Below the pieces are notes generated by a model. It did not search any database and was not told the origin of the DNA. It saw only the letters and a list, made by a program, of their open reading frames with translations. DNA of 64,000 bases from Barnesiella intestinihominis YIT 11860 (GTDB taxonomy: Bacteria; Bacteroidota; Bacteroidia; Bacteroidales; Barnesiellaceae), in the NCBI RefSeq assembly GCF_000296465.1, contig NZ_JH815205.1, forward strand, positions 124,001 to 188,000. The letters run 5' to 3'. Of the stretch, positions 44,400 to 56,488 are shown piece by piece (position 1 is the stretch's first letter; each line of letters starts with the position of its first letter). The position numbers and the translations under genes are program-made.

Positions 44400-44423
44400 T
44401 GCCGTGAGGCAAAACGTTTTATT

Positions 44424-45302
44424 ATGAAAAATCATTCTTTTCTGAAATATTGCACGAGTATACTGCTAATATTTATCGCAGTAGCATGTACTACTGGAAA
44501 CAAAGAGCAGAAAATTGTCACGGTAACTATACAACCTCAGAAATATTTTGCTGAAAAAATTGCAGGAGACCGGTTCAATATTAACTGTATCGTTCCTCCC
44601 GGCAGTAACCCCGAGGCCTACGACCCTTCTCCGTCTCATCTGGTTCATTTGGGCAAAAGTATCGCCTATTTCAAAATCGGGCACATAGGCTTCGAGCTTG
44701 CTTGGATGGATAAATTGGAACAGAACAATCCGAATATGAAAATATTCGATACTTCCGAAGGTATCGATATACTTTCAGGTACGCACGAGCACAACGATGC
44801 CGATGTACACCACCATCATTTCGATGCCGATCCGCACACATGGAGTTCCCCCAAGAATGTGCGCATCATCGCCCAAAACATGTACGAGGCGTTTGTTAGT
44901 ATCGATCCCGACGGAGAAAAAGTATTTCGCAAGAACTACGAAGAACTGCTTGACGAAATAAATCAAGTGGATTCCATCATGACCGAACGGCTCTCACCGG
45001 TCAGCGGAACTATGTTCGCCATATATCATCCATCTCTCAGCTATTTGGCCAAAGACTACAACCTGCACCAGCTCAGTTTGGAATACAACGGAAAAGAACC
45101 GTCCGCTTTTTATTTGAAAAAAGCCATAGACATAGCTCGCGAAAACAACGTGAAAGTTATATTTATCCAACAAGAATTCGATGCCAAACAAGCCGAATCA
45201 TTCGCATCTGAAATAAATGCGAAGGTAGTTCCTATTAACCCGCTTAGCTATAATTGGAGCGAAGAACTTTTACATATAACCGATGCCATTGCTGGAAAAT
45301 AA
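44424..45302 (+). CDS. znuA: Zinc ABC transporter substrate-binding lipoprotein (ZnuA)
   Basis: The 292-residue protein has a lipoprotein signal ending IAVACT (Cys about residue 22), so it is membrane-anchored. It belongs to the cluster 9 metal-binding proteins: the segment PPGSNPEAYDPSPSH and a His-rich loop (EHNDADVHHHHFDADPHTW) with metal ligands, later AIYHPSLSYLAKDYN and FIQQEFDAKQAE. The His-rich loop is typical of zinc proteins. Its stop overlaps the start of znuC by 20 bases. No permease gene follows. Confidence 0.93.
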   Translation: MKNHSFLKYCTSILLIFIAVACTTGNKEQKIVTVTIQPQKYFAEKIAGDRFNINCIVPPGSNPEAYDPSPSHLVHLGKSIAYFKIGHIGFELAWMDKLEQNNPNMKIFDTSEGIDILSGTHEHNDADVHHHHFDADPHTWSSPKNVRIIAQNMYEAFVSIDPDGEKVFRKNYEELLDEINQVDSIMTERLSPVSGTMFAIYHPSLSYLAKDYNLHQLSLEYNGKEPSAFYLKKAIDIARENNVKVIFIQQEFDAKQAESFASEINAKVVPINPLSYNWSEELLHITDAIAGK

Positions 45303-45945
45303 AATAATAGCCATAGAAAACGTATGGCTCTCTTATACAGACAAGAATATCCTCGAAGATATAAATCTGGATATTTATCAAGGTGATTTTCTTTTGATTA
45401 CCGGCCCTAACGGCGGGGGAAAAACGTCATTGCTGCGTACGATTCTCAGATTACAGAGTCCGACTAAGGGACGAATTTCCTTTTTCAGACAAGGAGAGCC
45501 CGTATCTTCATTAGATATGGGTTACCTGCCTCAAAAAAACAGCATAGACAGTCGATTTCCCATTACCGTAGAAGAAGTAGTAGCTTCGGGCCTTATGGGT
45601 AACACCCAAAAGGGAAATACAAAATTTGACTCTAAAAAAGAAATAGACGAAATGCTCGACCTCATGGGTATAACCGCTTTGCGCAATAAACCCATCGGGG
45701 TGTTATCAGGAGGACAACTCCAACGATCTTTGTTCGGGAGAGCTCTTATTTCTAAGCCGGAAATGTTAATATTGGACGAACCGGCATCTTATATAGATCG
45801 TCAATTCGGTAACCGTATGTTCGAGATTCTACGGGATTTATCGAGTAACGGAACAACCATCATGATGGTATCCCATGAAATAGAACCATTCATAACATTG
45901 TCCAATCGCAATCTATATATTAATCACATTTTGGGAGACCGCTAA
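45283..45945 (+). CDS. znuC: Zinc ABC transporter ATP-binding protein (ZnuC)
   Basis: The 220-residue ATPase has Walker A GPNGGGKTSLL, Q-loop GYLPQKNSID, signature LSGGQLQRSLFGRAL and Walker B MLILDEPASYIDRQ, in the spacing of cluster 9 metal-uptake ATPases. It would power import with ZnuA and a ZnuB permease. It ends 47 bases before a strong two-way terminator, so the operon as seen has only two genes. Confidence 0.92.
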   Translation: MPLLENKIIAIENVWLSYTDKNILEDINLDIYQGDFLLITGPNGGGKTSLLRTILRLQSPTKGRISFFRQGEPVSSLDMGYLPQKNSIDSRFPITVEEVVASGLMGNTQKGNTKFDSKKEIDEMLDLMGITALRNKPIGVLSGGQLQRSLFGRALISKPEMLILDEPASYIDRQFGNRMFEILRDLSSNGTTIMMVSHEIEPFITLSNRNLYINHILGDR

Positions 45946-45991
45946 ACCCACACAACTATCGGCAAAGTCACCCGCGAGACATTTGTTTCCA

Positions 45992-46036
45992 TAAAATAAG
46001 CGAGGCGGATAGAAGTTATCCGCCTCGCTTATTTTA
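45992..46036. terminator. Bidirectional terminator between znuC and rpoC
   Basis: A perfect 20-bp stem (45992-46011 with 46017-46036) with a five-base loop has A-rich and T-rich flanks on both sides, so it can stop transcription from znuC and from rpoC. Confidence 0.9.
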
Positions 46037-46051
46037 GAGTCTTTTCACTTA

Positions 46052-49000
46052 TTAGTTAGAAAAATCAGTTACATTCTTACGATTGGCAAAAACACGATCG
46101 AATTCCTCTTTGGATCCGACAATGAGTTTGTCAAACTCACGTTGCCCCGTACCGGCAGGGATCAAGTGTCCGCAGATAACGTTTTCCTTCATACCTTCCA
46201 ATGTATCTACCTTACCATTGATAGCAGCCTCGTTGAGCACTTTTGTCGTCTCTTGGAAAGAAGCGGCCGACATAAAGCTCGATGTTTGCAGGGCTGCACG
46301 GGTAATACCTTGCAGAATCTGTTCGGAAGTGGCAGGAATTGCATCGCGCACCTGTATCAACTTCAAGTCTTTCCGTTTCAAAGCTGAATTTTCATCGCGC
46401 AATTTACGAGCCGTAACGATCTGTCCGGCTTTCAACGTTTGAGAATCGCCCGGATCGGTAACAACTTTTTTACCCCAAATACGGTCATTTTCGTCCATGA
46501 AGTCTCGCTTGTCGACAATCTGTTGTTCCAAGAATCGAGTATCGCCCGGATCGAGAATTTGAACCTTACGCATCATTTGACGAACAATCACCTCGAAGTG
46601 CTTATCGTTAATCTTCACACCCTGCATACGGTACACATCTTGAACTTCGTTCACGATATATTCCTGTACAGCCGTAGGCCCTTTGATAGCCAAGATATCG
46701 GAAGGAGTAACGGCTCCATCGGAAAGCGGTGTCCCGGCACGCACGTAATCGTTCTCTTGTACCAATATTTGTTTGGAAAGAGGAACCAAATATTTCTTCG
46801 TCTCACCCGTCTTGGAAACCACAGAGATTTCACGATTACCACGTTTCACTTTCCCGAAGATCACCTCACCGTCGATTTCAGAAACGACAGCCGGATTAGA
46901 CGGGTTACGAGCTTCGAATAGCTCGGTTACACGAGGAAGACCACCGGTAATGTCACCGGCTTTACCAACCGCACGAGGTATCTTAACGAATACATCTCCC
47001 GTTTTAATCGTATCGCCGTCTTCAATCATCAAGTGAGCTCCCACAGGCAAAGCATAACTCTTGATTACCTGTCCGGCTTCATCGAGAATTTGTGCCGACG
47101 GTACACGGGTACGGTCTTTCGATTCGATAATGATCTTTTCTTTCAAACCAGATTGTTCGTCCGATTCTACACGATAAGTAACACCTTCTTCCACGGCTTC
47201 AAAGTTGACTCTACCGCCCACCTCCGAAACAATTACCGCATTGAAGGGGTCCCATTCGCAAATCATATCGCCTTTCTTAACGGTATCGCCGTTGTTGAAG
47301 AAAAGTTTTGATCCATAGGGAATATTGGCTGTCATGAGCACCATTTTCGTATTCGGGTCGATAATACGCATTTCGGCCAATCGACCTACGACAATCTGTA
47401 CTCTTGTACCGCTATCGGATACATTTTCTACCGTACGAAGTTCGTCTATCTCCAAAATACCCTCGTAACGAGATGTAACGCTCGATACAGCCGCAATATT
47501 CGAAGCAATACCACCGACGTGGAATGTACGCAATGTCAGCTGTGTACCCGGCTCACCGATCGACTGCGCAGCAATTACACCCACAGCCTCGCCTTTTTGA
47601 ACCATGCGGTTATTAGAAAGATTACGTCCGTAACATTTAGCACAAACACCTTTCTTCGATTCGCACGTCAGAACCGAACGAATCTCCACCTGTTCGATAG
47701 GAGAATCCTCTATCTTCTTGGCAATAACTTCGGTAATTTCTTCACCGGCGTGAACCAATATCTCGTTAGTCAACGGATTCACTACATCGTGAACAGACAC
47801 ACGTCCTAATATTCTTTCACCCAAAGAAGCTACGACCTCCTCGTTATTCTTAATCTCGGTACAAACCAAACCGCGCAATGTACCGCAATCCTCTTCATGG
47901 ATAATGACATCGTGGGCTACATCGACCAAACGACGGGTCAAATAACCGGCGTCGGCTGTCTTCAATGCCGTATCGGCAAGACCTTTACGAGCACCGTGCG
48001 TAGAGATAAAGTATTCCAACACGGAAAGTCCCTCTTTGAAGTTTGCCAAAATAGGGTTCTCGATGATCTGACCGCCTTCTGCTCCCGACTTTTGGGGTTT
48101 GGCCATCAAACCACGCATACCCGACAACTGACGAATCTGATCCTTAGAACCACGAGCTCCCGAATCCAACATCATGAATACCGAATTGAATCCTTGATTG
48201 TCGGCAGAAAGTTGTTTCATCAAAATATCGGACAGACGAGAATTTACATGAGTCCATGTATCGATAATCTGATTATAACGCTCGTTATAAGTAATGAAAC
48301 CCATGTTGTAGTTGTTCATGATCTGTTCCACCTCGGCGTTACCTTCGGCAACCAAAGTCTCTTTTTCGGGCGGAACGAGCACATCACCCAAATTGAAGGA
48401 CAAACCTCCCTTGAATGCCATGTAGTAACCCAAGTTCTTGATATCATCAAGGAACTGAGCCGAACGAGTCACACCGCAAACTTTAATCACCTTACCGATA
48501 ATATCGCGCAACGATTTCTTAGAAAGGATTTCATTGACATAGCCGATCTCCTGAGGCACATACTGATTAACCAATACACGACCCACCGACGTATTCTCGA
48601 CCATGTGCTCGATAATATTACCGTCCTTATCGACATCTTTCACAACGACCGATACCGGAGCGTGCAACGAAACTTTACCTTCGTTGTAAGCGATTTCGGC
48701 TTCTTCGGGACCATAGAATTTCAGTCCTTCACCCAACGAACCCGGGCGAAGTTTGGTAATATAATACAATCCCAAAACCATATCCTGCGAAGGCACAGTG
48801 ATAGGTGCACCATTGGCAGGGTTCAAGATATTATGAGCACCCAACATCAACAGTTGAGCTTCAAGAATAGCCTCGTTTCCGAGAGGCAAGTGAACAGCCA
48901 TCTGGTCACCGTCGAAGTCGGCGTTAAATGCCGTACAAGCGAGCGGATGCAACTGGATAGCCTTACCTTCGATCATTTTGGGCTGGAACGCCTGAATACC

Positions 49001-50326
49001 CAAACGGTGCAACGTCGGGGCACGGTTCAACAGCACGGGGTGTCCCTTCATCACGTGTTCGAGGATATCCCATACCACAGGCTCTTTGCGATCGACGATT
49101 TTCTTAGCCGATTTTACCGTCTTAACGATACCACGCTCGATAAGTTTACGGATAATAAACGGTTTATACAATTCGGCCGCCATATTTTTGGGCAGACCGC
49201 ATTCGTGCATTTTCAATTCGGGACCTACGACGATAACCGAACGCGCAGAATAATCGACACGTTTACCCAACAGGTTTTGGCGGAAACGTCCTTGCTTACC
49301 TTTCAAACTATCGGAAAGAGACTTTAACGGACGATTAGCCTCGGTTTTCACTGCGCTAGACTTGCGAGAGTTGTCGAGCAAAGAATCCACAGCCTCCTGC
49401 AACATACGTTTTTCATTTCGAAGAATAACCTCAGGAGCCTTGATCTCCATCAATCGTTTCAAACGATTGTTACGGATAATTACCCGACGGTACAAATCGT
49501 TCAAATCGGAAGTAGCGAAACGACCGCCATCGAGAGGAACCAATGGACGCAATTCGGGAGGGATAACCGGTATGACTTTCAAAATCATCCATTCGGGCCG
49601 GTTCCTACCCTTAGAAGCCCGGAACGACTCAACGACTTGGAGCCGTTTCAAAGCCTCGGTTTTGCGTTGCTGAGAGCCATCGGTGCTGGCACGATGACGC
49701 AAATCGTAAGACAGCTCATCGAGATCCAAACGAGAAAGCAGATCGTAGATAGCTTCTGCTCCCATCTTAGCGATAAACTTATTCGGATCGGTATCTTCGA
49801 GCATCTGATTTTCACGAGGAAGTGAATCCATGATGTTCAAATATTCCTCTTCGGAAAGCAAATCGTAAGTAGCCAAGTCCGATTGAGGTCCCGGCTGTAT
49901 GACAATATAACGCTCGTAATAGATAACAGCGTCCAATTTCTTGCTGGGCAATCCCAACAAATACCCAATCTTATTGGGTAACGAACGGAAATACCAGATA
50001 TGAGCTACCGGAACAACAAGCTGTATATGCCCCATGCGTTCGCGGCGCACCTTTTTCTCTGTTACTTCCACACCACATCGGTCGCACACGATACCCTTGT
50101 AGCGAATACGTTTATATTTTCCGCAATGACACTCGTAATCTTTTACAGGTCCGAATATACGTTCGCAGAAAAGACCGTCCCGCTCGGGTTTATAGGTACG
50201 GTAATTGATGGTTTCGGGTTTCAAGACCTCACCGCTCGAATTTTCCAGAATCTCTTCGGGCGAAGCCAAACCGATCGAAATCTTCGAAAAGTTACTCTTT
50301 ATTTTGTTATCTTTTCTAAAAGCCAT
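46052..50326 (-). CDS. rpoC: RNA polymerase beta' subunit
   Basis: The 1424-residue beta' subunit contains the active-site motif [12 protein letters not shown], the N-terminal zinc ribbon [19 protein letters not shown] and the second zinc site [13 protein letters not shown], and [11 protein letters not shown]. Length is normal for Bacteroidota. It is the last gene of the ribosomal-protein/RNA polymerase operon; a hairpin lies in the 71-base gap to rpoB, and a strong terminator follows the stop. No insertions or missing catalytic residues were noticed. Confidence 0.98.
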   Translation of the reverse strand: MAFRKDNKIKSNFSKISIGLASPEEILENSSGEVLKPETINYRTYKPERDGLFCERIFGPVKDYECHCGKYKRIRYKGIVCDRCGVEVTEKKVRRERMGHIQLVVPVAHIWYFRSLPNKIGYLLGLPSKKLDAVIYYERYIVIQPGPQSDLATYDLLSEEEYLNIMDSLPRENQMLEDTDPNKFIAKMGAEAIYDLLSRLDLDELSYDLRHRASTDGSQQRKTEALKRLQVVESFRASKGRNRPEWMILKVIPVIPPELRPLVPLDGGRFATSDLNDLYRRVIIRNNRLKRLMEIKAPEVILRNEKRMLQEAVDSLLDNSRKSSAVKTEANRPLKSLSDSLKGKQGRFRQNLLGKRVDYSARSVIVVGPELKMHECGLPKNMAAELYKPFIIRKLIERGIVKTVKSAKKIVDRKEPVVWDILEHVMKGHPVLLNRAPTLHRLGIQAFQPKMIEGKAIQLHPLACTAFNADFDGDQMAVHLPLGNEAILEAQLLMLGAHNILNPANGAPITVPSQDMVLGLYYITKLRPGSLGEGLKFYGPEEAEIAYNEGKVSLHAPVSVVVKDVDKDGNIIEHMVENTSVGRVLVNQYVPQEIGYVNEILSKKSLRDIIGKVIKVCGVTRSAQFLDDIKNLGYYMAFKGGLSFNLGDVLVPPEKETLVAEGNAEVEQIMNNYNMGFITYNERYNQIIDTWTHVNSRLSDILMKQLSADNQGFNSVFMMLDSGARGSKDQIRQLSGMRGLMAKPQKSGAEGGQIIENPILANFKEGLSVLEYFISTHGARKGLADTALKTADAGYLTRRLVDVAHDVIIHEEDCGTLRGLVCTEIKNNEEVVASLGERILGRVSVHDVVNPLTNEILVHAGEEITEVIAKKIEDSPIEQVEIRSVLTCESKKGVCAKCYGRNLSNNRMVQKGEAVGVIAAQSIGEPGTQLTLRTFHVGGIASNIAAVSSVTSRYEGILEIDELRTVENVSDSGTRVQIVVGRLAEMRIIDPNTKMVLMTANIPYGSKLFFNNGDTVKKGDMICEWDPFNAVIVSEVGGRVNFEAVEEGVTYRVESDEQSGLKEKIIIESKDRTRVPSAQILDEAGQVIKSYALPVGAHLMIEDGDTIKTGDVFVKIPRAVGKAGDITGGLPRVTELFEARNPSNPAVVSEIDGEVIFGKVKRGNREISVVSKTGETKKYLVPLSKQILVQENDYVRAGTPLSDGAVTPSDILAIKGPTAVQEYIVNEVQDVYRMQGVKINDKHFEVIVRQMMRKVQILDPGDTRFLEQQIVDKRDFMDENDRIWGKKVVTDPGDSQTLKAGQIVTARKLRDENSALKRKDLKLIQVRDAIPATSEQILQGITRAALQTSSFMSAASFQETTKVLNEAAINGKVDTLEGMKENVICGHLIPAGTGQREFDKLIVGSKEEFDRVFANRKNVTDFSN

Positions 50327-50351
50327 ATGTTTTTAATGTATAAAGAGTTAT

Positions 50352-50386
50352 TGGCCGACTGTCACATTTCTGCGACAGTCTGGCCA
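50352..50386 (-). other. Hairpin in the rpoB-rpoC gap
   Basis: A 12-bp stem with one bulged base (arms 50374-50386 and 50352-50363, loop of ten) lies in the gap between rpoB stop and rpoC start on the minus strand. There is no T tract, so it is more likely a processing or stability element than a terminator. Confidence 0.6.
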
Positions 50387-50397
50387 TTGGATTTTAT

Positions 50398-53300
50398 TTA
50401 TTCTAAGTTGACGCTAAGACCAAGACCTCTCAATTCATGCAATAACACATTCAGAGACTCGGGAATACCGGGTGTCGGCATGGGTTCGCCCTTAACGATT
50501 GCCTCATAAGCTTTCGAACGTCCAACCACGTCGTCCGACTTGATCGTCAGGATTTCCTGCAAAACATGAGAAGCACCGAAGGCTTCGAGAGCCCAAACCT
50601 CCATTTCTCCGAAACGCTGACCACCGAACTGTGCTTTACCACCCAAAGGCTGTTGCGTAATCAAAGAGTACGGACCGATGGAACGGGCATGCATCTTGTC
50701 TTCAACCATGTGACCCAGTTTCAGCATATAGATTACCCCCACCGTAGCCGGCTGGTCGAAACGCTCGCCTGTGCCACCGTCATACAAATAGGTCTTACCA
50801 TAACGAGGAAGCCCGGCTTTATCGGTCCAAGTATTCAAATCATCAAGGCTCGCCCCGTCGAAAATCGGAGTCGCAAATTTTTCTCCCAACTCGGCTCCAG
50901 CCCAACCTAAAACGGTCTCGAAAATCTGTCCCAAGTTCATACGAGAAGGCACACCCAACGGGTTCAAAACGATATCGACCGGAGTTCCGTCAGCCAAGAA
51001 AGGCATGTCTTCCTGACGAACGATACGCGAAACGATACCCTTGTTACCGTGACGTCCGGCCATCTTATCGCCCACGCTTATCTTACGCTTCTTGGCAATA
51101 TACACTTTGGCCATTTGCACGATACCAGAAGGAAGTTCATCTCCGATAGAAATATCGAATTTCTTACGACGCAACTCGGCATCATATTCTTTATACTTCT
51201 TCAAATAATTGATGATGGTAGCGCGTATCAATTCGTTCTTAGCGGCATCGGTCGTCCACTTGCTTACCTGTACCGTCGTATAATCGATTTTATTCAGAAC
51301 AGCCTGAGTGAATTTCGTTCCCTTCGACACGACATCGGTTCCCATGAAATCTTTCACACCCTGAGAAACCTTACCTTGTGTCAAAACAAGCAACTTATCG
51401 ATGAGAATGGCTTTCAAACCGTTCATCTTTTCTTCATATTCCTCGTCGAGTTTCGGAAGAATGGCTTTGTCGCTGAGTTTCGATTTTTTCTTTTTAATGG
51501 CACGAGAGAATAGATTCGTACCGATAACGACACCTTTCAACGAAGGAGTAGCTTTCAAGGAAGCATCTTTCACATCGCCGGCCTTATCACCGAAAATCGC
51601 ACGAAGCAATTTTTCTTCGGGAGAAGGATCGGATTCTCCTTTCGGAGTAATCTTACCGATCATAATATCTCCGGGATTAACCTGAGCTCCGATACGAATA
51701 ATACCACGTTCATCGAGGTCTTTCGTAGCATCCTCGCTTACATTGGGAATATCGGAAGTAAGTTCCTCCATACCGCGCTTGGTCTCACGCACTTCCAACG
51801 AATATTCATCGACGTGAACCGAAGTAAGAATGTCTTCACGAACGACACGCTCGTTCAACACGATAGCATCCTCGTAGTTATATCCTTTCCACGGCATGAA
51901 TGCGACTTTGAGGTTACGTCCCAAAGCCAACTCGCCATTCTCGGTGGAATAACCTTCGGTAAGAATATCCCCGGCTTTAACCCGGTCTCCCTTGTGGCAG
52001 ATAGGACGCAAATCGATAGTCGTGCTCTGGTTCGTTTTACGGAACTTGGGTATGATATATTCTTTTACGGAATCTTCAAAACTTACAAATTCTTCATCTT
52101 CCGTACGATCGTAGCGAATACGAATCGTAGTGGCATCGACAAACTCGATAACGCCATCGCCCTCGGCCGTAATCTGCGTACGAGAATCGCGAATCAACTG
52201 ACCCTCGATACCCGTTCCCACAATAGGAGCTTCGGGACGCAATAAAGGAACTGCTTGGCGCATCATGTTCGACCCCATCAATGCACGGTTCGCATCATCG
52301 TGTTCGAGGAACGGAATCAACGATGCCGCGATAGAAGCTATCTGAGTAGGCGACACGTCCATCAAATTCACCTGATCGGGCGACACGACGGGGAAATCGG
52401 CCTCCAAACGAGATTTTACCCGATTGCGGACAAATGTACCGTCGTCATTCAACGGAGCATTACCCTGCGCTACCACCAAGTTTTCCTCGGCTTCGGCGGT
52501 CAAATAAACCACACCCTCGGGCGACAAATCTACTTTCCCATTTTCTACTTTTCGATACGGAGTTTCGATGAAGCCCAGATCGTTAATTTTAGCATATACA
52601 CAAAGAGACGAGATCAAACCGATATTAGGACCTTCGGGAGTCTCGATAGGACAAAGACGTCCATAGTGCGTATAGTGCACGTCACGAACCTCGAAACCGG
52701 CGCGTTCGCGAGACAAACCGCCGGGACCCAAAGCCGACATACGACGCTTGTGAGTAATTTCGGCCAACGGATTCGTCTGATCCATGAACTGCGACAAAGC
52801 GTTCGTCCCGAAGAATGTATTGATAACAGACGATATCGTCTTTGCATTAATCAAATCGATGGGAGTAAACACCTCGTTATCCCGCACGTTCATTCTCTCA
52901 CGAATGGTACGCGCCATACGAGCCAACCCCACTCCGAACTGATTATATAATTGTTCTCCTACCGTGCGCACACGACGGTTGCTCAAATGGTCTATATCAT
53001 CGACATCGGTCTTCGAGTTAATCAACTCGATAAGATATTTGATAATTTCGATGATATCCTCTTTCGTAAGCACCTTCACATCGGGCGAGGTAGAGAGGTT
53101 TAATTTCTTGTTTATTCTATAACGTCCTACTTCTCCCAAATCGTAACGTTTCTCCGAGAAGAAAAGGTTGGTAATCACCTCGCGGGCACTGGCATCATCG
53201 GCAGGCTCGGCATTACGTAATTGGCGATAAATATACAACACGGCTTCTTTCTCCGAGTTGCTGGAATCCTTTTGCAACGTATTGAATATAATCGAGTAAT

Positions 53301-54210
53301 CCGACGTGTTGCTATCCTCTTTATGCAACAAGATATTTTGGACTCCCGATTCGATAATATCGGCAATATGCGATTCTTCAAGGACAGTTTCACGAGGAAT
53401 GACAATCTCGGTACGTTCGATAGAAACGACCTCACCGGTATCCTCGTCTACAAAGTCTTCCACCCAAGCCTTAACGACATTACCCGCCAATCTGCGGCCA
53501 ATGGCTTTTTTCAAACTTGCTTTGGAGACTTTCAAGTCTTCTGCCAAACCGAATATTTCGAGAATATCCTTATCGGTCTCGAAACCAATCGCACGCAACA
53601 AAGTGGTAACGGGCAACTTTTTCTTCCGGTCGATATAGGCATACATCACGTTGTTTATATCAGTGGCAAATTCAATCCAAGAGCCCCTGAACGGAATAAT
53701 ACGTGCCGAATAAAGTTTTGTACCGTTAGCGTGTATACTTTGTCCGAAGAACACGCCCGGAGAACGGTGCAACTGCGAAACGACAACACGTTCGGCCCCA
53801 TTGATAACAAACGTACCCTTAGCAGTCATATAAGGGATAGGACCTAAATAAACGTCTTGAATTACCGTAGCAAAATCCTCATGATCAGGATCGGTACAGT
53901 ATAATTTCAATTTGGCCTTTAACGGTACGCTGTAAGTCAACCCTCTTTCGAGACATTCTTCAATCGTATATCTCGGCGGATCGATATAATAGTCCAAAAA
54001 TTCGAGGACAAAGTTATTGCGCGTATCAGCAATGGGGAAATTCTCGGCGAATACCTTGAAAAGCCCTTCGTTTTTTCTTTTTTCAGGCGGGGTGTCGAGT
54101 TGCAAAAAGTCTTGAAATGACTTCAACTGAACTTCAAGGAAATCCGGATAAGGAAGCGGATTCTTAATTGAAGCGAAATTTACGCGTGGTTTACCTATTG
54201 TAGAAGACAT
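50398..54210 (-). CDS. rpoB: RNA polymerase beta subunit
   Basis: The 1270-residue beta subunit contains the rifampicin-cluster region [32 protein letters not shown] (with the usual Gln, Asp, His, Arg and Ser positions of a rifampicin-sensitive enzyme), [10 protein letters not shown] and [21 protein letters not shown]. It is preceded by a terminator-like hairpin downstream of rplL and followed by rpoC after 71 bases. Confidence 0.98.
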   Translation of the reverse strand: MSSTIGKPRVNFASIKNPLPYPDFLEVQLKSFQDFLQLDTPPEKRKNEGLFKVFAENFPIADTRNNFVLEFLDYYIDPPRYTIEECLERGLTYSVPLKAKLKLYCTDPDHEDFATVIQDVYLGPIPYMTAKGTFVINGAERVVVSQLHRSPGVFFGQSIHANGTKLYSARIIPFRGSWIEFATDINNVMYAYIDRKKKLPVTTLLRAIGFETDKDILEIFGLAEDLKVSKASLKKAIGRRLAGNVVKAWVEDFVDEDTGEVVSIERTEIVIPRETVLEESHIADIIESGVQNILLHKEDSNTSDYSIIFNTLQKDSSNSEKEAVLYIYRQLRNAEPADDASAREVITNLFFSEKRYDLGEVGRYRINKKLNLSTSPDVKVLTKEDIIEIIKYLIELINSKTDVDDIDHLSNRRVRTVGEQLYNQFGVGLARMARTIRERMNVRDNEVFTPIDLINAKTISSVINTFFGTNALSQFMDQTNPLAEITHKRRMSALGPGGLSRERAGFEVRDVHYTHYGRLCPIETPEGPNIGLISSLCVYAKINDLGFIETPYRKVENGKVDLSPEGVVYLTAEAEENLVVAQGNAPLNDDGTFVRNRVKSRLEADFPVVSPDQVNLMDVSPTQIASIAASLIPFLEHDDANRALMGSNMMRQAVPLLRPEAPIVGTGIEGQLIRDSRTQITAEGDGVIEFVDATTIRIRYDRTEDEEFVSFEDSVKEYIIPKFRKTNQSTTIDLRPICHKGDRVKAGDILTEGYSTENGELALGRNLKVAFMPWKGYNYEDAIVLNERVVREDILTSVHVDEYSLEVRETKRGMEELTSDIPNVSEDATKDLDERGIIRIGAQVNPGDIMIGKITPKGESDPSPEEKLLRAIFGDKAGDVKDASLKATPSLKGVVIGTNLFSRAIKKKKSKLSDKAILPKLDEEYEEKMNGLKAILIDKLLVLTQGKVSQGVKDFMGTDVVSKGTKFTQAVLNKIDYTTVQVSKWTTDAAKNELIRATIINYLKKYKEYDAELRRKKFDISIGDELPSGIVQMAKVYIAKKRKISVGDKMAGRHGNKGIVSRIVRQEDMPFLADGTPVDIVLNPLGVPSRMNLGQIFETVLGWAGAELGEKFATPIFDGASLDDLNTWTDKAGLPRYGKTYLYDGGTGERFDQPATVGVIYMLKLGHMVEDKMHARSIGPYSLITQQPLGGKAQFGGQRFGEMEVWALEAFGASHVLQEILTIKSDDVVGRSKAYEAIVKGEPMPTPGIPESLNVLLHELRGLGLSVNLE

Positions 54211-54252
54211 TTATAAAAGGGATTAAGTGAACTTAATTAAAAATATATACAC

Positions 54253-54291
54253 AAAAAGGTTAAGAATCACCGAGTGAGATGATTCTTAACC
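54253..54291 (-). terminator. Attenuator-like terminator between rplL and rpoB
   Basis: On the minus strand a perfect 12-bp stem (54280-54291 with 54258-54269, ten-base loop) is followed by five T residues. It lies between the rplL stop and rpoB start, at the place where E. coli has a partial terminator that lowers polymerase relative to ribosomal protein expression. Confidence 0.8.
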
Positions 54292-54314
54292 AAACTCTCT
54301 GATTAACAGATGTA

Positions 54315-54689
54315 TTATTTAAGTTCAACTTCTGCTCCAGCTTCTTCCAATTGTTTTTTCAAAGCCTCAGCATCAGCCTTAGCAAGACCTTCTTTGATGT
54401 TGTTAGGAGCACCGTCTACAAGGTCTTTTGCTTCTTTCAAGCCAAGTCCGGTGAGTTCTTTCACCAATTTAACGATAGCAAGTTTATTTGCACCAGCAGC
54501 TTTCAAAACAACATCGAAAGATGTTTTTTCTTCAGCAGCAGCTCCACCAGCGGCAGGAGCAGCAGCAACAGCAACAGCTGCAGCAGCAGGTTCAATACCA
54601 TATTCGTCTTTCAAAATTTGAGCAAGTTCGTTTACTTCCTTTACGGTCAAGTTAACTAATTGTTCTGCAAAAGCTTTCAAATCTGCCAT
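54315..54689 (-). CDS. rplL: 50S ribosomal protein L7/L12
   Basis: The 124-residue protein has an N-terminal dimerisation helix, an Ala-rich hinge (about residues 35-50), and the C-terminal domain with [41 protein letters not shown], which recruits translation factors. Length is normal. It lies 52 bases behind rplJ and in front of the attenuator. Confidence 0.98.
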   Translation of the reverse strand: MADLKAFAEQLVNLTVKEVNELAQILKDEYGIEPAAAAVAVAAAPAAGGAAAEEKTSFDVVLKAAGANKLAIVKLVKELTGLGLKEAKDLVDGAPNNIKEGLAKADAEALKKQLEEAGAEVELK

Positions 54690-54740
54690 TTTTGTATGAA
54701 TTAAATGTTATTATTCGTAATAATGTTTTTTGTATAAATT

Positions 54741-55256
54741 TTATCTTTCTGATAGAGTCTGCAATACTCCATGTAAGGTAGAACCACTTGACTGAAGAGC
54801 CGATACAACATTCTTTGCAGGAGATTGTAAGAGGGCGATAACCTCAGCAATAAGTTCGTTTTTGCTCTTGATAGCAACAAGTGCATCAAGCTGATCGGCT
54901 CCGATATAAAACCCTTCTTCTACATAAGCGGCTTTTAGAACCAAATCTTCAGAAGTCTTTCTGAACTCCTTAATCAGCTTTGCAGGTGCATTGCCAACAT
55001 TTGCAAAGAACATCGTTGTAGAACCCTTCAAAGAACCATACAAGGGCGAATAATCGGTATCGAGCCCTTCCAGTGCCTTGTGTAACAAAGCGTTCTTAAC
55101 AACCATCATTTTGATACCTTCTTTGAAACATGCACGACGTAAATTGCTTGTTTTTTCAGCATTCAACGTTGCTGTTTCTGCAAGGTAAAAGCAGCTGTAC
55201 TCCTTTACAGTTTCTGCTATTTGCGCAATAATAGTGCCTTTATCTTCCTTTCTCAT
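54741..55256 (-). CDS. rplJ: 50S ribosomal protein L10
   Basis: The 171-residue protein anchors L7/L12 to the ribosome. It begins MRKEDKGTIIAQIAETVKEYSCFYLAETATL and shows the L10-type VVKNALLHKAL. The gap to rplA is 11 bases, too short for an independent L10 leader of the E. coli type. Confidence 0.96.
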   Translation of the reverse strand: MRKEDKGTIIAQIAETVKEYSCFYLAETATLNAEKTSNLRRACFKEGIKMMVVKNALLHKALEGLDTDYSPLYGSLKGSTTMFFANVGNAPAKLIKEFRKTSEDLVLKAAYVEEGFYIGADQLDALVAIKSKNELIAEVIALLQSPAKNVVSALQSSGSTLHGVLQTLSER

Positions 55257-55267
55257 AATTCCTTGTT

Positions 55268-55966
55268 TTAGATCTCGTCAACTGATTTAGGATCAATCTT
55301 GATACCCGGGCTCATTGTACTCGAAAGATAAATACTCTTGATATAAGTACCCTTAGCAGCAGTAGGTTTCAGTTTTATCAATGTCGAAACAAATTCTTTC
55401 GCATTATCGCGAATCTGATCGGCAGTAAACGAAATCTTACCTATAGAGGCATGTACTATACCATTCTTATCGACTTTGAAATCGATTTTTCCTTGTTTTA
55501 CTTCTTTTACAGCTTTAGCGACATCGGGAGTCACAGTTCCGCTCTTAGGATTAGGCATCAAACCACGAGGGCCTAATACACGTCCCAAAGCACCGATCTT
55601 ACCCATGATAGCAGGCATCGTAATGATTACGTCGATATCGGTCCAACCGCCTTTGATCTTCTCGATATATTCGTCCAATCCTACGTAATCGGCTCCGGCT
55701 TCCTTAGCGGCAGCTTCGGCATCGGGAGTACAAAGTACCAACACACGCACTTGCTTACCCGTTCCATGAGGCAACGATACGACACCTCTTACCATTTGAT
55801 TGGCTTTACGAGGATCAACGCCTAAGCGTACATCAATATCAAGCGATGCATCGAATTTGGTATAAGTAATATCTTTTACCAATTGAGATGCCTCGCCGAG
55901 TGAGTAGGCCTTCCCTGCTTCAATCTTTGCTAAAGCTAACTTTTGATTTTTTGTCAGTTTACCCAT
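55268..55966 (-). CDS. rplA: 50S ribosomal protein L1
   Basis: The 232-residue protein of the L1 stalk shows [43 protein letters not shown] and a late [18 protein letters not shown]. Length is normal. It lies 15 bases after rplK. Confidence 0.98.
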   Translation of the reverse strand: MGKLTKNQKLALAKIEAGKAYSLGEASQLVKDITYTKFDASLDIDVRLGVDPRKANQMVRGVVSLPHGTGKQVRVLVLCTPDAEAAAKEAGADYVGLDEYIEKIKGGWTDIDVIITMPAIMGKIGALGRVLGPRGLMPNPKSGTVTPDVAKAVKEVKQGKIDFKVDKNGIVHASIGKISFTADQIRDNAKEFVSTLIKLKPTAAKGTYIKSIYLSSTMSPGIKIDPKSVDEI

Positions 55967-55981
55967 TTCAATTGAAGTTTA

Positions 55982-56425
55982 TTAGTTATTTACCGGGAAT
56001 TCCCCTTTTACGGTGATACCCATACTTCTCGCTGTACCAGCAACCATTTTCATCGCCGATTCTACCGTAAAACAGTTCAAATCGACCAATTTGTCCTCGG
56101 CGATTGCTTTTACCTGTTCCCAAGTAATCTCTCCTACTTTTTTACGGTTAGGCTCCGCAGAACCGCCTTTTACTTTGGCAGCTTCCATAACTTGAATAGC
56201 TACGGGAGGAGTCTTAACGACAAAATCGAAAGATTTATCGCTATAATAGGTAATTACGACCGGCAATACTTTACCGGCTTTGTCTTGGGTACGGGCATTG
56301 AATTGCTTGCAAAACTCCATGATGTTTATACCCTTAGAACCCAATGCAGGTCCTACGGGAGGAGAGGGGTTTGCTGCACCACCTTTAATCTGTAATTTGA
56401 TCTGTCCAGCAATTTCTTTAGCCAT
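55982..56425 (-). CDS. rplK: 50S ribosomal protein L11
   Basis: The 147-residue protein of the GTPase-associated centre begins [43 protein letters not shown]; the start at 56425 is set by that conserved N-terminus, and a longer frame to 56467 is not supported. The C-terminal domain ends with the RNA-binding [13 protein letters not shown] segment. Confidence 0.98.
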   Translation of the reverse strand: MAKEIAGQIKLQIKGGAANPSPPVGPALGSKGINIMEFCKQFNARTQDKAGKVLPVVITYYSDKSFDFVVKTPPVAIQVMEAAKVKGGSAEPNRKKVGEITWEQVKAIAEDKLVDLNCFTVESAMKMVAGTARSMGITVKGEFPVNN

Positions 56426-56488
56426 TGTTTTTAATTTTGATATTATTAAAATACCGAGAGGGTTCATACAAGCGCGTAACCTCTTGTA

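Noticed and set aside
47897-49327. 476-codon open frame antisense to rpoC
   Set aside because: It is the mirror of a strongly biased coding sequence; the protein is low in recognisable motifs and rpoC is certain on the other strand.
56426-56467. Upstream ATG adding 14 residues to L11
   Set aside because: L11 N-termini are conserved as [10 protein letters not shown]; the extension is foreign.
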